From Acidobacteriota bacterium (lineage in GTDB: Bacteria; Acidobacteriota; Vicinamibacteria; Vicinamibacterales; 2-12-FULL-66-21), in contig JAIVJE010000292.1 of assembly GCA_020200195.1 (NCBI GenBank), forward strand, positions 9,567 through 44,545: DNA of 34,979 bases, read 5' to 3'. Below the pieces are notes generated by a model, which searched no databases, was not told the origin of the DNA, and saw only the letters and a list, made by a program, of their open reading frames with translations. Positions within the stretch are counted from its first letter, which is position 1; the number at the start of each line of letters is the position of its first letter. The position numbers and the translations under genes are program-made. Positions 8,957-17,361 of this stretch are shown in pieces.

Positions 8957-9282
8957 CCGCGCAGCGTCTGACGGCCGTTTACGTAGTCGTACTCCGGTTG
9001 CAGATCGTACGAGGACGTTTTGAGCGCGTCGGGCGGTATCCCGGCGCCCTTCAGATTCTGCATGACGGCCGCCATTGCGTCCGCGTTGAGCCGCTGCGCT
9101 TCACGCGGGCTGCGGGCCCGCGACTCCGCTGTGATCGACACCCACGCACGGTCCGGCGCGCGTTTGACGATGGCTTGGCCGGCGGTCACGATGACGGGCC
9201 CTTCAGGGGTTACCGGGGCCTGCGCCCAGGCGGACGCCACAGCGAACGACCAGATCACGACCGCAGCGACGGTACGGTACAC
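8749..9282 (-). CDS. SIMPL-domain (DUF541, YggE-like) exported protein, truncated
   Basis: I chose GTG at 9282 because GGAGG lies four bases upstream. It gives a signal peptide (VYRTVAAVVIWSFAVASAWAQ) and avoids coding through the 14-mer repeat, which the longer ORF does. The SIMPL domain begins IVTAGQAIVKRAPDRAWVSI, with ALKTSSYDLQPEYDY and GYVARNSVEVRVDDL. It stops being SIMPL-like after GVRFDLKD (near 8840). The remaining residues are antisense of rmuC, and the second half of the domain, about 90-100 residues, is absent. Family members are periplasmic or outer-membrane associated, with no defined reaction. This copy is probably non-functional, or a product of misassembly. Confidence 0.75.
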   Translation of the reverse strand: MYRTVAAVVIWSFAVASAWAQAPVTPEGPVIVTAGQAIVKRAPDRAWVSITAESRARSPREAQRLNADAMAAVMQNLKGAGIPPDALKTSSYDLQPEYDYVNGRQTLRGYVARNSVEVRVDDLPRVGELLDLAVGSGATSVSGVRFDLKDHSFSTVPSPGTSSNRPVNSAAPSARGV

Positions 9283-9309
9283 GCGACCTCCTACATACAC
9301 TTCACGGGT

Positions 9310-9360
9310 GGTTCCGCACGAATGGTTCTGCACGAGTGGTTCCGCACGAGTGGTTCCGTA
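9310..9360. repeat. Tandem 14-mer repeat upstream of the SIMPL gene
   Basis: Three full units (ggttccgcacgaat, ggttctgcacgagt, ggttccgcacgagt) and a partial fourth sit head to tail with a 14-nt (2x7) period, between the stop of the SUMF1-like gene and the SIMPL ribosome site. A few substitutions separate the units. Confidence 0.9.
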
Positions 9361-9374
9361 TTCATGCTCACTAC

Positions 9375-10229
9375 TTAGACGTTGGCGAAACCGCCGTGGA
9401 CGTCACACGCGACGCGGAAACCTATGCCGTATGAATAGGTGTCGGGAGGCACCTTGTGTCGGTGGCTGCACGACAGCATCCGGACATCGGCGACCAGCCA
9501 GCTGCCGCCGCGCAGCACGCGCAGGTGACCCTTCGGCGGGCCGGTGGGGTTGCGGTCAGGCCCGGTGTGGTAATACGACGGATCGTACCAGTCCTGCACC
9601 CACTCCCACACATTGCCGATCACGTCGAACAACCCGTACGCGTTGGGGGGATAAGTTCGACACGTCGAAGTGCCGTGCGCGGCTTTCATCGACGGGTCAG
9701 TCAGGAAGTTCGCCAGATCACGTTCGAGCCGGTCGCCCCAGGGGTACCATTTGCGCTCGAGGCCGCCGCGCGCAGCCTTCTCCCACTCGGCTTCGGTCGG
9801 CAGCCGCAGGGTCCGGCCTGACGCCGTCGAGAGCCACGCGCAATACGCCACCGCATCGTCCCAGCGCACCAGCGTCACCGGGTGATCGAGGCGATCCGCC
9901 GGCGGCGCGGAGTCCGACCAGACGTACGGCTGGCCGGTCGCGCGGAACGCGCGCTCGCGCTCGCGGCCTCCGGCGGTGACGACTACCGGCAGTTCATAGA
10001 TCGCGGGCACGCGGTGTCCCGTCTCGTGAACGAAGCGCGCATACTCGGCCTGCGTTACCGGTTGCACCGCGATCAGAAACTCGTCGACATGAACCGAGCG
10101 CGACGGCCGTTCATCCGCCTCGGCCTCGTCGCATCCCATCGGAAATTCTCCCGCGGGAATGAGCGCCAGTTCAGGCAGGATGTCGGCAGCCATCAAAGCG
10201 GCAGACAGGATAACGCAACTTCTTTTCAT
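9375..10229 (-). CDS. SUMF1/FGE-sulfatase-domain protein
   Basis: The 284-aa protein belongs to the formylglycine-generating-enzyme fold family: IPAGEFPMGCDEAEADERP, VTQAEYARFV, HPVTLVRWDDAVAYCAWLS, LRLPTEAEWEKAARGG, NVWEWVQDWY, and VLRGGSW near the end. True formylglycine-generating enzymes use a pair of C-terminal cysteines after GGSW. Here only SCSHRH is visible, so sulfatase activation is doubtful, and a binding or scaffold role is as likely. The start at 10229 (MKRSC...) gives a weakly signal-like N-terminus. MAADILPEL at 10193 is the alternative and leaves more room for the divergent aminotransferase promoter. Confidence 0.85.
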   Translation of the reverse strand: MKRSCVILSAALMAADILPELALIPAGEFPMGCDEAEADERPSRSVHVDEFLIAVQPVTQAEYARFVHETGHRVPAIYELPVVVTAGGRERERAFRATGQPYVWSDSAPPADRLDHPVTLVRWDDAVAYCAWLSTASGRTLRLPTEAEWEKAARGGLERKWYPWGDRLERDLANFLTDPSMKAAHGTSTCRTYPPNAYGLFDVIGNVWEWVQDWYDPSYYHTGPDRNPTGPPKGHLRVLRGGSWLVADVRMLSCSHRHKVPPDTYSYGIGFRVACDVHGGFANV

Positions 10230-10244
10230 GTACACTTTTCGGCC

Positions 10245-11405
10245 ATGAAGCTCGAGACGTTCGCAATGGAACGGCTGCAGTCGACCTGGGAAAACCGGGT
10301 CGCCTGGAACCTGGCGGAAAGCGGCGTTCATCCATTCCGTCTGGAGGAGCTGGCCGACAGCGCCGAGTCGCGCGCGGCCGTGCTCGCGCAGGAGCTCGGC
10401 TACACGCAGACCAACGGCACGCAGGAGTTGCGTGCAGCGGTGGCCCTCATGTATCCCGGCACAACATCAGACCACGTCGAGATCACCAACGGCGGATCGG
10501 AAGCGAACTGCATCGTGCTCTGGCATCTGATCGAGCCGGAGGACGAAGTCGTCATGATGGCGCCGAATTACATGCAGGTGCGCGGCATCTCGCGTGCGCT
10601 GGGCGCGAGAGTCCAACCCTGGCCGCTCGTCGCTGACGAGGCTGCGCGCCGCTGGCGGCCGGATCTCGACCTCCTTCCGTCGCTCGTCACGGCCCGGACA
10701 AAGGCGATCCTGATTTGCAATCCCAACAACCCAACGGGCGCGCGGCTCACTGAATCGGAACTGACCGAGATCTGCCGCGTCGCGTCGCAGGCCGGTGCAT
10801 GGATCGTGTCCGACGAGATCTATCGCGGCGCGGAGCTTGACGGCATCGAAACCCCCACTGCGTGGGGCCGGTACGAGCGGGTGCTCATCACGAGCGGCCT
10901 GTCGAAAGCCTACGCGCTGCCCGGACTGCGTGTCGGCTGGGTTGTGGGGCCGCCGGGCGTCGTCGAGGCTTTGTGGGGCGTGCACGACTACACGACCATC
11001 GCGCCGGGGGCACTCAGCGATCGCCTCGCGCGTATTGCGCTCGCGCCCGCGCGTCGCGCGCAGATCCTCGCGCGAACACAGGGCATCGTGCGCTCGAATT
11101 ATCCAATCGTCAGACGGTGGGTCGAGAAGCGTGCGCCTCTTTTGTCCGTGATCGCGCCCGAAGCCGGGGCCATCGCGTTCGTGAGGTACCAGTACCCCCT
11201 CAACTCGACGAAGCTCATCGAGCGCCTGCGCGAGCAGCAGAGCGTGCTGGTCGTTCCAGGCGATCACTTCGAGATGGACGGCTATCTGCGCATCGGGTTC
11301 GGGGGCGAACCGTCGCACGTGAGCGGCGCGCTCGATCGTGTTGGCGAGATGCTGGACACACTCGCACCCGGCGCGGCGGCACGAATCGCGGCGGATGCGC
11401 GTTGA
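10245..11405 (+). CDS. PLP-dependent aminotransferase, class I/II
   Basis: The 386-aa fold-type I aminotransferase has NPNNPTGARLT for the PLP ring/phosphate pocket, VSDEIYRG with the conserved Asp and Tyr, and the Schiff-base lysine in TSGLSKAYALPGLRVGW. The substrate-binding arginine is in YLRIGFG. The ATG at 10245 (MKLETFAMERLQS) was chosen because upstream codons run into the divergent SUMF1-like gene. The exact substrate cannot be read from the sequence. The gene overlaps the homoserine dehydrogenase start by 11 bp, so the two are translationally coupled, which suggests aspartate-family or related amino-acid metabolism. Confidence 0.9.
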   Translation: MKLETFAMERLQSTWENRVAWNLAESGVHPFRLEELADSAESRAAVLAQELGYTQTNGTQELRAAVALMYPGTTSDHVEITNGGSEANCIVLWHLIEPEDEVVMMAPNYMQVRGISRALGARVQPWPLVADEAARRWRPDLDLLPSLVTARTKAILICNPNNPTGARLTESELTEICRVASQAGAWIVSDEIYRGAELDGIETPTAWGRYERVLITSGLSKAYALPGLRVGWVVGPPGVVEALWGVHDYTTIAPGALSDRLARIALAPARRAQILARTQGIVRSNYPIVRRWVEKRAPLLSVIAPEAGAIAFVRYQYPLNSTKLIERLREQQSVLVVPGDHFEMDGYLRIGFGGEPSHVSGALDRVGEMLDTLAPGAAARIAADAR

Positions 11406-12483
11406 TCTCGCGCTCATAGGGTTCGGTAATGTCGGGCGGCGGTTCGCCCGGCTCCTCAATGAGCTCCGCCCGCGTGTACTCACTGACTGCGATCTCGAAA
11501 CCCGGGTCGTGGCGATCGCAACCCGGACGCACGGTGCCGCATTTGACGTCGGCGGCATTGATGTGGGCGACGCACTCGTCCGAGTCGAAGGCGGACGGAG
11601 ACTCGCGAGCAGACTGGAGACAGCCGGACAACCGATCGCCGCGTGCGACGTCATCCGAAGGATGCGGCAGAGCGATGCCGCCCTTCGCGTCATGATCGAG
11701 ACGACCACTCTCGACGTCGGGGCCGGACGGCCGGCGATCGACCATGTGACGACCGCCCTGGACTCCGGCTGCCACGTCGTTACGGCCAACAAGGGACCAG
11801 CGGCGTTTGCCTATCGAGCCTTGCGGGATCGCGCGCGGACCGCCGGTCTGTCTTTTCTGTTCGAGGGCGCCGTGATGGACGGCGTCCCGATCTTCAACTT
11901 CGTACGCGAAACGCTCCCAGCGGTGAACATTCTCGGTTTCCGGGGGGTGGTGAACAGCACGACCAACCACATCCTGACTGCGCTGGAGGACGGCGACGAG
12001 TTCGGGCAGGCGCTCGCGCGGATGCAGGCGGATGGCATCGCTGAAGCCGACGCCTCTCTCGACGTGGACGGATGGGATGCTGCCGCGAAGGCCGCGGCGC
12101 TGGCCAACGTGCTCATGGACGCAGGGATCACGCCGCACGCGGTGGACCGGGCGGGGGTCGGCCCGGAGAGTGCAGAACGGGCGCGCGCAGCCAAAGCACG
12201 GAACGAGCGATTGCGGCTCGTCGCCCAGGCCGAGCGGGACACGTCAGGATCCGTCAGCGCCAGCGTTCAGCTCGTCGAGCTACCGGCGCGGGACCTGCTG
12301 GCGTCGCTGCGCGGCACCGCCAACGCGCTCGTGTTCCGGACGGATGTCCTTGGAGAAATCGCGGTGTGTCAGTTGGAAGGCACGCTGACGCAGACCGCGT
12401 ATGCGTTGCTGAGCGATCTGATCACGGTTCGCCGGCGGCATCCACAAGCGCCCGACGCAGCGCCGGTTCGTCGAAACCCTTGA
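11395..12483 (+). CDS. Homoserine dehydrogenase-like NAD(P)-dependent oxidoreductase
   Basis: The family reduces aspartate semialdehyde to homoserine on the way to threonine and methionine. Seen here: a Rossmann dinucleotide motif (LIGFGNVGRRFARLL), VVTANKGP with the conserved lysine, the substrate-domain stretch GVVNSTTNHIL, and DVDGWDAAAKAAALAN with the catalytic Asp/Lys pair. At 362 aa there is no C-terminal ACT domain, so threonine feedback through ACT is not expected. The ATG at 11395 overlaps the aminotransferase end. The 3' end overlaps the convergent glutaredoxin gene by 62 bp. Confidence 0.88.
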   Translation: MRVDLALIGFGNVGRRFARLLNELRPRVLTDCDLETRVVAIATRTHGAAFDVGGIDVGDALVRVEGGRRLASRLETAGQPIAACDVIRRMRQSDAALRVMIETTTLDVGAGRPAIDHVTTALDSGCHVVTANKGPAAFAYRALRDRARTAGLSFLFEGAVMDGVPIFNFVRETLPAVNILGFRGVVNSTTNHILTALEDGDEFGQALARMQADGIAEADASLDVDGWDAAAKAAALANVLMDAGITPHAVDRAGVGPESAERARAAKARNERLRLVAQAERDTSGSVSASVQLVELPARDLLASLRGTANALVFRTDVLGEIAVCQLEGTLTQTAYALLSDLITVRRRHPQAPDAAPVRRNP

Positions 12484-12670
12484 TCGCGCGGCCGCCGATG
12501 ACGGTGACTGGTATCGTGCGGAAGCCTAGCGCCAGCAGATCGGTGTACGCCGCATGATCTTCCTCGACGTTGCGTGCCGTGAAGGGATGTCCGTCGCGTG
12601 AAAGTAACTCTTTCACCAGCTCGCAGGCTCGTCAATTCGAGCCGGAAAAGACCACGATCCCGGTAGCCAT
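12422..12670 (-). CDS. Glutaredoxin-like protein with in-frame UGA (candidate selenocysteine, UxxC)
   Basis: From ATG 12670 the minus strand reads MATGIVVFSGSN, then TGA (12634-12632), then RACELVKELLSRDGHPF and, near the end, FRTIPVTVIGGRAIKGFDE, giving 82 codons, the usual glutaredoxin length. The first beta strand, a UxxC active site in place of CxxC, the cis-proline TIPV and the GFDE helix start are all present, so only the first active-site cysteine codon is replaced. The ORF track sees just the 64-aa part after the UGA (GTG at 12616), which would lack the active site. The hairpin at 12616-12598 has the expected place and shape of a bacterial SECIS. Glutaredoxins reduce disulfides or glutathione mixed disulfides. 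If the UGA were read as stop this would be a dead gene. No sel genes are in the window. Confidence 0.75.
12598..12616 (-). promoter_or_regulatory. Candidate bacterial SECIS hairpin
   Basis: On the minus strand GTGAAAG-AGTTA-CTTTCAC forms a perfect 7-bp stem with a five-base loop, starting 16 nt after the UGA. The guanine is the second loop base, 24 nt past the UGA. Known bacterial SECIS elements sit inside the coding region just after UGA and need a G among the first loop bases. The codons here (AAA, TTA, CTT, TCA) are AT-ending and unusual for this GC-rich DNA, which suggests selection for RNA structure. Confidence 0.65.
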
Positions 12671-12681
12671 CCGCTGATTGT

Positions 12682-13893
12682 ATGTCCGCACCGGATTCCG
12701 ATACGACTGCTCCGCTGTCAGGCCTGACGGTCATCGATCTGACGCGCGTGCTGTCGGGTCCCTACTGCACCATGTTGCTGGCAGATATGGGCGCCCGTGT
12801 CATCAAGGTCGAGCAGGCCGGTCGCGGCGATGACACGCGTGCCTGGGGTCCCCCGTTTCAGGGTTTCGAAACGGCGTATTTCCTGAGCATCAACCGCAAC
12901 AAAGAAAGCATCACCCTCGATTTGAAACGCCCGGAAGGCCGCCGGATCCTCGACGGCTTGCTCGATCGCGCCGACGTGTTGGTCGAGAACTTCCGCCCCG
13001 CGACGATGGAGCGACTCGAGTTGGGATACGAAACAGTCCACGCAAGATGGCCGGGCGTCATCTACTGCTCCATCTCCGGATTCGGGCAGACCGGCCCGCG
13101 GCGCGACGAACCTGGATATGACGCCGTCGTCCAGGCAGAGGGCGGATTGATGAGCATCACGGGTGATCCCGACGGGCCGCCGTTCAGGCTCGGCGTGGCA
13201 ATCTCCGACATCGTCGCCGGGATGTTTGCGGCACAGGGCATCCTCCTGGCGGTACTCGCGCGGGGAAAGACAGGCTTGGGACAACGTGTGGACATCGGGA
13301 TGCTCGATTCGACGGTGGCCCTGCTGACGTACCAGGCTGCGATTCATTTCGCTACCGGCATTCCGCCGGTCCGTCTGGGGAACAGGCATCCGACCATCGT
13401 TCCATACGAGACGTTTCAGGCCGCGGACGGCGACATGGTCCTGGCGGTCGGAAACGACGAACAATGGCGCCGGTTCTGTGACGCGGCAGGTCTGGAGGAA
13501 ATTGCGGAGGACCAACGGTTCTCCAACAATGCCGGCAGGGTCGCCCAATACGACCTGCTCCGATCTCTGCTGGCGCCGCGGCTGCGGCAGCGAACGCGCG
13601 CGGAGTGGCGCGCCAGGTTCAACGCCGCCGGCGTACCTTGCGGTGCGGTCCGCGACATCGCGGAGGTGCTCGCGGATCCGCAAGTGCGGGCACGATCCAT
13701 GATCGAGGCGGTCGAGCACGCCGCGCTCGGATCCATTCAGGTATTGGGCCTGCCAGTGAAGTTGTCCGACACCCCAGGACGAGTACGCAGCGCCCCACCG
13801 ACCCTCGGCCAGCACACCGACGAGATTCTGCGGAGGGATCTCGGCCTGTCCGAAAGGGACATCGCCGCGCTGCGCACGTCGGGAATCGTGTAA
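12682..13893 (+). CDS. CaiB/BaiF-type (family III) CoA-transferase
   Basis: Family III enzymes move CoA between acyl-CoA and a carboxylic acid through an aspartyl-CoA thioester. The 403-aa protein has LTVIDLTRVLSGPYCTMLLADMGA at the N-terminus, NRNKESITLDLK, VENFRPATMERLELGY, and the catalytic-aspartate region DEPGYDAVVQAEGGLMS (D about residue 150). It ends with the C-terminal segment HTDEILRRDLGLSERDIAAL, and is full length. The acyl substrate cannot be told. It starts 11 bp from the divergent glutaredoxin start, so promoters must overlap the coding ends. The 3' end is 16 bp from the next convergent gene. Confidence 0.95.
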   Translation: MSAPDSDTTAPLSGLTVIDLTRVLSGPYCTMLLADMGARVIKVEQAGRGDDTRAWGPPFQGFETAYFLSINRNKESITLDLKRPEGRRILDGLLDRADVLVENFRPATMERLELGYETVHARWPGVIYCSISGFGQTGPRRDEPGYDAVVQAEGGLMSITGDPDGPPFRLGVAISDIVAGMFAAQGILLAVLARGKTGLGQRVDIGMLDSTVALLTYQAAIHFATGIPPVRLGNRHPTIVPYETFQAADGDMVLAVGNDEQWRRFCDAAGLEEIAEDQRFSNNAGRVAQYDLLRSLLAPRLRQRTRAEWRARFNAAGVPCGAVRDIAEVLADPQVRARSMIEAVEHAALGSIQVLGLPVKLSDTPGRVRSAPPTLGQHTDEILRRDLGLSERDIAALRTSGIV

Positions 13894-13909
13894 AGAGGGA
13901 AGGTTCAGG

Positions 13910-14338
13910 TCAGCGTTCGACGAACGGCGCGATCTCCTCGAGCAGAAACGACAGGACGTCTTCGTCGGTGAGATCGGCCACGGCCGCCCCCTTCAGGACG
14001 GGACGTTCCGAGGAGACGCCACCCCGGCCGCGTGCCCGGCTGATGCGGCCGAACACCGCCGGCGGGTTGGACTCCGTGTCGAGCGCGAGCTCGATGAAAT
14101 CGTCGTTCGAGCGTTGCGATGCGAGGCGGACCGAGTTCGCAGGAGTGAACACCTTGAACTGGTGGCCTTCGGCGACCAGCGCTGACGCGACGGTATGAAA
14201 CAGCGGCACCGCACGCTGCTCGAGGAAGACCTCGTAATCACGAGCGGCGGCGTCGTTCCTGGTACGGCGCGCCTCCGCCTGGCGACGTGCCGCCTCGATG
14301 GCGGCGCGAAGCCGCCGGCGAACTTCCGGAATATCCAT
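13910..14338 (-). CDS. Uncharacterised protein downstream of the PilT-like ATPase
   Basis: I do not recognise a family. The 142-aa product has a charged N-terminal helix (PEVRRRLRAAIEAARRQAEARR), a middle alpha/beta part (VASALVAEGHQFKVFTPANSVRLA), and a short acidic C-terminal helix (LTDEDVLSFLLEEIAPFVER). No signal peptide, membrane segment or cysteine is seen. It starts 5 bp after the ATPase stop, so the two are surely co-transcribed and probably act together. Confidence 0.8.
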   Translation of the reverse strand: MDIPEVRRRLRAAIEAARRQAEARRTRNDAAARDYEVFLEQRAVPLFHTVASALVAEGHQFKVFTPANSVRLASQRSNDDFIELALDTESNPPAVFGRISRARGRGGVSSERPVLKGAAVADLTDEDVLSFLLEEIAPFVER

Positions 14339-14343
14339 CGCGA

Positions 14344-16470
14344 CTACGCAAGCCTCTCGGCGAACGACGTATCGACGCCTTCCCGCTTGAGCGCCGCCAG
14401 CAACCCGTCACGATCGAGCGCCTTCCGGTAGGCTTCGCTCGCGTGGATCGTGCCCTCGCGCACGAGCGAGGCGAGTGAATCGTTCAACGGCATCATGCCG
14501 TGCCTGCGCCCGCTGTCGAGGGCGACGGGCAACTGGAAGGTCTTGCCTTCCATGATCAGCCCCGCGACGGCCGCCGTGTTCAGCAGTACCTCGCGCGCCG
14601 CGATCCGGCCGCCTCTGACCTTCCGCAGCAGGACCTGCGCGACGACGCCGCGCAGCGCGCCTGCGAGCGTTGTCTGCGACTGTGACCGACGGTCGGGCGG
14701 AAGCATCTCGAGGATCCGCTCCACTGCCGCGACCGTGGAGACGGCTGGAACCGATCCGAACACGAGCCGGCCGGACTCCGCGGCTGCGAGAGCGACCGAC
14801 GTGATCTCCGGCGTGCGCAGGTCCTCGATCACCAGCACGTCCGGGTCCTCGCGGAGTGCAGACCGGATGGCGGCGGCAGCCGCCTCGCTCGCCCCCCTGA
14901 CCTCGCGCTGGCTGACGAACGAACGCCGGCTCTCGTGCACGAAATCCACCTGCGACTCGATCGTGATCACGTGATCGCTGCGCGTGCGGTTGATCAAATC
15001 GACGAACGCGCTGAGCAAGGTGGACTTGCCGCTCGCGCGAGCGCCGGCAACGAGCACCAGGCCGTCCGGCTGCGCGGCGAGCGCCTGAACCTCGGCGGAC
15101 AACCCGAGCTGGTCCGCCGAGATCGCACGCGGCGGGACCATCCGGAAGATCACGCCCGGCCCACGATGATCGCGGAACGTCACGCAACGGACACGCCCAA
15201 CGTCGGGCACGTCGCACATCCACTCGACCGAATCGCTCTGCGCAGGATCGCGCCCCGGCGGCGGTGAGAGATCCATCAGCAGGCGCTCGACGTCCGGCGC
15301 CGTCATGACCGGCTCGGATTCGAGCGGGCTGATCTCGCCGTCAACGCGAATCATCGGCTTCGAGTGCGCTACGACGTACACCGTGGATGCCCCGCGCGCG
15401 GCGGCCACCCGCAGCGTCCGCTCCAGGGGAGCCAGCACCGCCGGTGACGCCTGCGACGGCGGCTCGGCACGAATGGGCGACCGCGAGATCGGGACGACGA
15501 TGCCGGATCGCGGTTCTTCGGCGGTCATTGGCTCGACGGTCGGATGGGTCTCGACCGCCTGCACCGCTGGCTGCTCGGCCTGCGCCACGGGGACCAGTTC
15601 TGACGCCTCGGCCTGAAGGGGCGGTCCGTACTCGTGTTCGACCGGCTCTTCGACCGACTGCATCACTGGAAGAGCGTCGGATGACGGCGAAGTCGTGTCC
15701 TCCGTCTGGAGCGCGATCGGTGCCCAGGATTCCTCTGCGTAAACCGTCTGTACGTCGGGCTCACCGGTCAGCGGCAGCTCCTCGGCGACGACGGAGGTTT
15801 GGGTCGACGGTTCCTCCATCTCCCTAACTGATTCAATGGCACCGCCGGTCTCCTGGAACGAGGTCAGGACGGTGGCGGCGGTTGCCTCGAGCAACGCGTT
15901 GACCTCCTCCTCGGTCGGTGCACTCTGCGCATCTTCGTCCACGATCTCGAATGGTTGGTCCTCTTGCGGGCGCAGTTGAACGAGGGCGACCAGCGCGGCC
16001 TCCGACTCCCCGGAGATGGCGTCACCAGCGGGCATGGCCGCTGGCGCGCTGGCCGGCGGTTCGGCGATGGATGGGATCTCGTCTGAGGCGATGGATGGGA
16101 TCTCCTCGGACTGGACCGGCCGCGCGCGGGGTTTGCGACGCACCTCCAGCCACACGTCGTCTCCGCCGCGGGCCGCCAGGACGGTGAAGCGATCGATCGC
16201 GTCATCGGCCGCGGGGACGTGGTACTCGATGGCGCCAAGCGTGTCCAGCTCCTGACGGATTTCGACCGGCAGAATCTGCGTCAGCATCCCGAGCACGGCA
16301 TCGCAGGTGAGGACCTTCGACGACAGCTCGACCTGCCCCCACGCAAGGGGTCCGCGATAGTTCGCCACCGACGTCGTCGTCACGACGTAAGGTTTTTCGC
16401 CTACGTGCATGACGAGCGTGTCGCCTTCGAGGCGGGCGATGGCGTCGAGCAGAGAATCAAGCAGATTCAC
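14344..16470 (-). CDS. PilT-like secretion/retraction ATPase with degenerate motifs and a long disordered linker
   Basis: I chose GTG 16470 because GGGGAAG lies just upstream and the protein then begins with the helix LLDSLLDAIARLEGDTLVMHVG. Residues 1-110 resemble a PilT-type N-terminal domain. About 110-330 is Glu/Pro/Ala/Val-rich and likely disordered. About 340-700 is a second N-domain plus a RecA-like core: Walker A GARASGKS, PDVLVIEDLRTPEIT in the Walker B place, and VAAVERILEMLPP. The usual PilT His box (HTNS before TVAAVERIL) is replaced by FGSVPAVS, and the acidic Walker B/Asp box is altered, so catalysis may be weak. It may be a regulatory paralogue of PilT in twitching or type IV pilus function. 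Confidence 0.85.
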   Translation of the reverse strand: MNLLDSLLDAIARLEGDTLVMHVGEKPYVVTTTSVANYRGPLAWGQVELSSKVLTCDAVLGMLTQILPVEIRQELDTLGAIEYHVPAADDAIDRFTVLAARGGDDVWLEVRRKPRARPVQSEEIPSIASDEIPSIAEPPASAPAAMPAGDAISGESEAALVALVQLRPQEDQPFEIVDEDAQSAPTEEEVNALLEATAATVLTSFQETGGAIESVREMEEPSTQTSVVAEELPLTGEPDVQTVYAEESWAPIALQTEDTTSPSSDALPVMQSVEEPVEHEYGPPLQAEASELVPVAQAEQPAVQAVETHPTVEPMTAEEPRSGIVVPISRSPIRAEPPSQASPAVLAPLERTLRVAAARGASTVYVVAHSKPMIRVDGEISPLESEPVMTAPDVERLLMDLSPPPGRDPAQSDSVEWMCDVPDVGRVRCVTFRDHRGPGVIFRMVPPRAISADQLGLSAEVQALAAQPDGLVLVAGARASGKSTLLSAFVDLINRTRSDHVITIESQVDFVHESRRSFVSQREVRGASEAAAAAIRSALREDPDVLVIEDLRTPEITSVALAAAESGRLVFGSVPAVSTVAAVERILEMLPPDRRSQSQTTLAGALRGVVAQVLLRKVRGGRIAAREVLLNTAAVAGLIMEGKTFQLPVALDSGRRHGMMPLNDSLASLVREGTIHASEAYRKALDRDGLLAALKREGVDTSFAERLA

Positions 16471-16575
16471 GGACTTCCCCGAACAGTTGTCGGCCCCGCG
16501 GGCCGTTGTCATTAGGTGCGGCTGCGAGCGGTGCACGTACGCGCAGATGTGTAAACCTGCGGCGCCGGCTCAGCC

Positions 16576-17361
16576 CTACGATCGTAACAGAGTCGCGCGA
16601 TCGGAGTCGGATTGAAGTGCTGCGTTCGGGCGCTTTCGTGCGTCGTGGATCGCCATCAACCCGCCCAAAACGGGCAGGTATTCACAGGACGCGAATCCCT
16701 GACGGCGGGCCAGCTCACAGACGGCTGCGGCGCCCGGGTAGCGCCGGATGGATTCCGGGATGTAGCGATAGGTGTCCGGATCCCGATGAAGCACCAACCC
16801 CACCGCGGAGCCGACTATCGTGAGATAGGTGAGGTAGAGCGTCCGAAGTGCAGCGTTGGCCGGTCGATTGAAGTCCAGGGATAACAGCCGGCCGCCGGGT
16901 CTGAGGACCCGATGAATTTCCGCGATCGCCGTGGCGAGGTGAGGAACGTTGCGCAACCCATAACCGGTCGTGACCAGATCGAACCGCTCGGAGGGAAACG
17001 GCAACACCATCATGTCGCCAGCGACGAAAGCAGTACGCGGGTGCCGGGCTGCCGCAGGCTTGGCCCGCGCGATCTGCAGCATGCGGGGAGTGATGTCGAG
17101 GCCAATCGTCCGGGCACCCTCGCCAGCGACAGCGAACGTAATGTCACCGGTGCCGCACGCGAGATCCAGGGCGGTGGTGCCGGCTGATGCCTGCGCGAGC
17201 GCCACCAGCCTGCGTTTCCACCGTCGATCCTGGCCGTACGAGAGGAGAACGGTGATCAGGTCGTACCGGTCGGCGATCGTGGAGAACAGCTGGCGGACGT
17301 AGACGCGCTTGCCCTCGGGTGATGCCAGCGATGCGCGCAGGCCCGGGCGCGCAGGCGTCAT
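16576..17361 (-). CDS. ubiE: UbiE/MenG-type quinone C-methyltransferase
   Basis: This 261-aa SAM-dependent methyltransferase methylates demethylmenaquinone (or the ubiquinone precursor) in the quinone pathway. Motifs: VRQLFSTIADRYDLI at the N-terminus (family signature FxxIAxxYD), LDLACGTGDITFAVA for SAM binding, TTGYGLRNVPHL, and RVLRPGGRLLSLDF. The true start is the ATG at 17361, which overlaps the cupredoxin stop as ATGA. The ORF-track start upstream lies inside the cupredoxin gene. Its place at the end of a copper/metal operon is unusual for menG. In a respiratory bacterium of this kind menaquinone is more likely than ubiquinone, so MenG may be the better name. Confidence 0.9.
   Translation of the reverse strand: MTPARPGLRASLASPEGKRVYVRQLFSTIADRYDLITVLLSYGQDRRWKRRLVALAQASAGTTALDLACGTGDITFAVAGEGARTIGLDITPRMLQIARAKPAAARHPRTAFVAGDMMVLPFPSERFDLVTTGYGLRNVPHLATAIAEIHRVLRPGGRLLSLDFNRPANAALRTLYLTYLTIVGSAVGLVLHRDPDTYRYIPESIRRYPGAAAVCELARRQGFASCEYLPVLGGLMAIHDARKRPNAALQSDSDRATLLRS

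Noticed and set aside
9310-9360. CRISPR array
   Set aside because: The 14-nt units are contiguous with no spacers, and there are no cas genes.
12422-12616. The 64-aa ORF in the track as a complete small protein
   Set aside because: It lacks the first strand and active site of the glutaredoxin fold, and the frame upstream of the UGA continues the domain perfectly.
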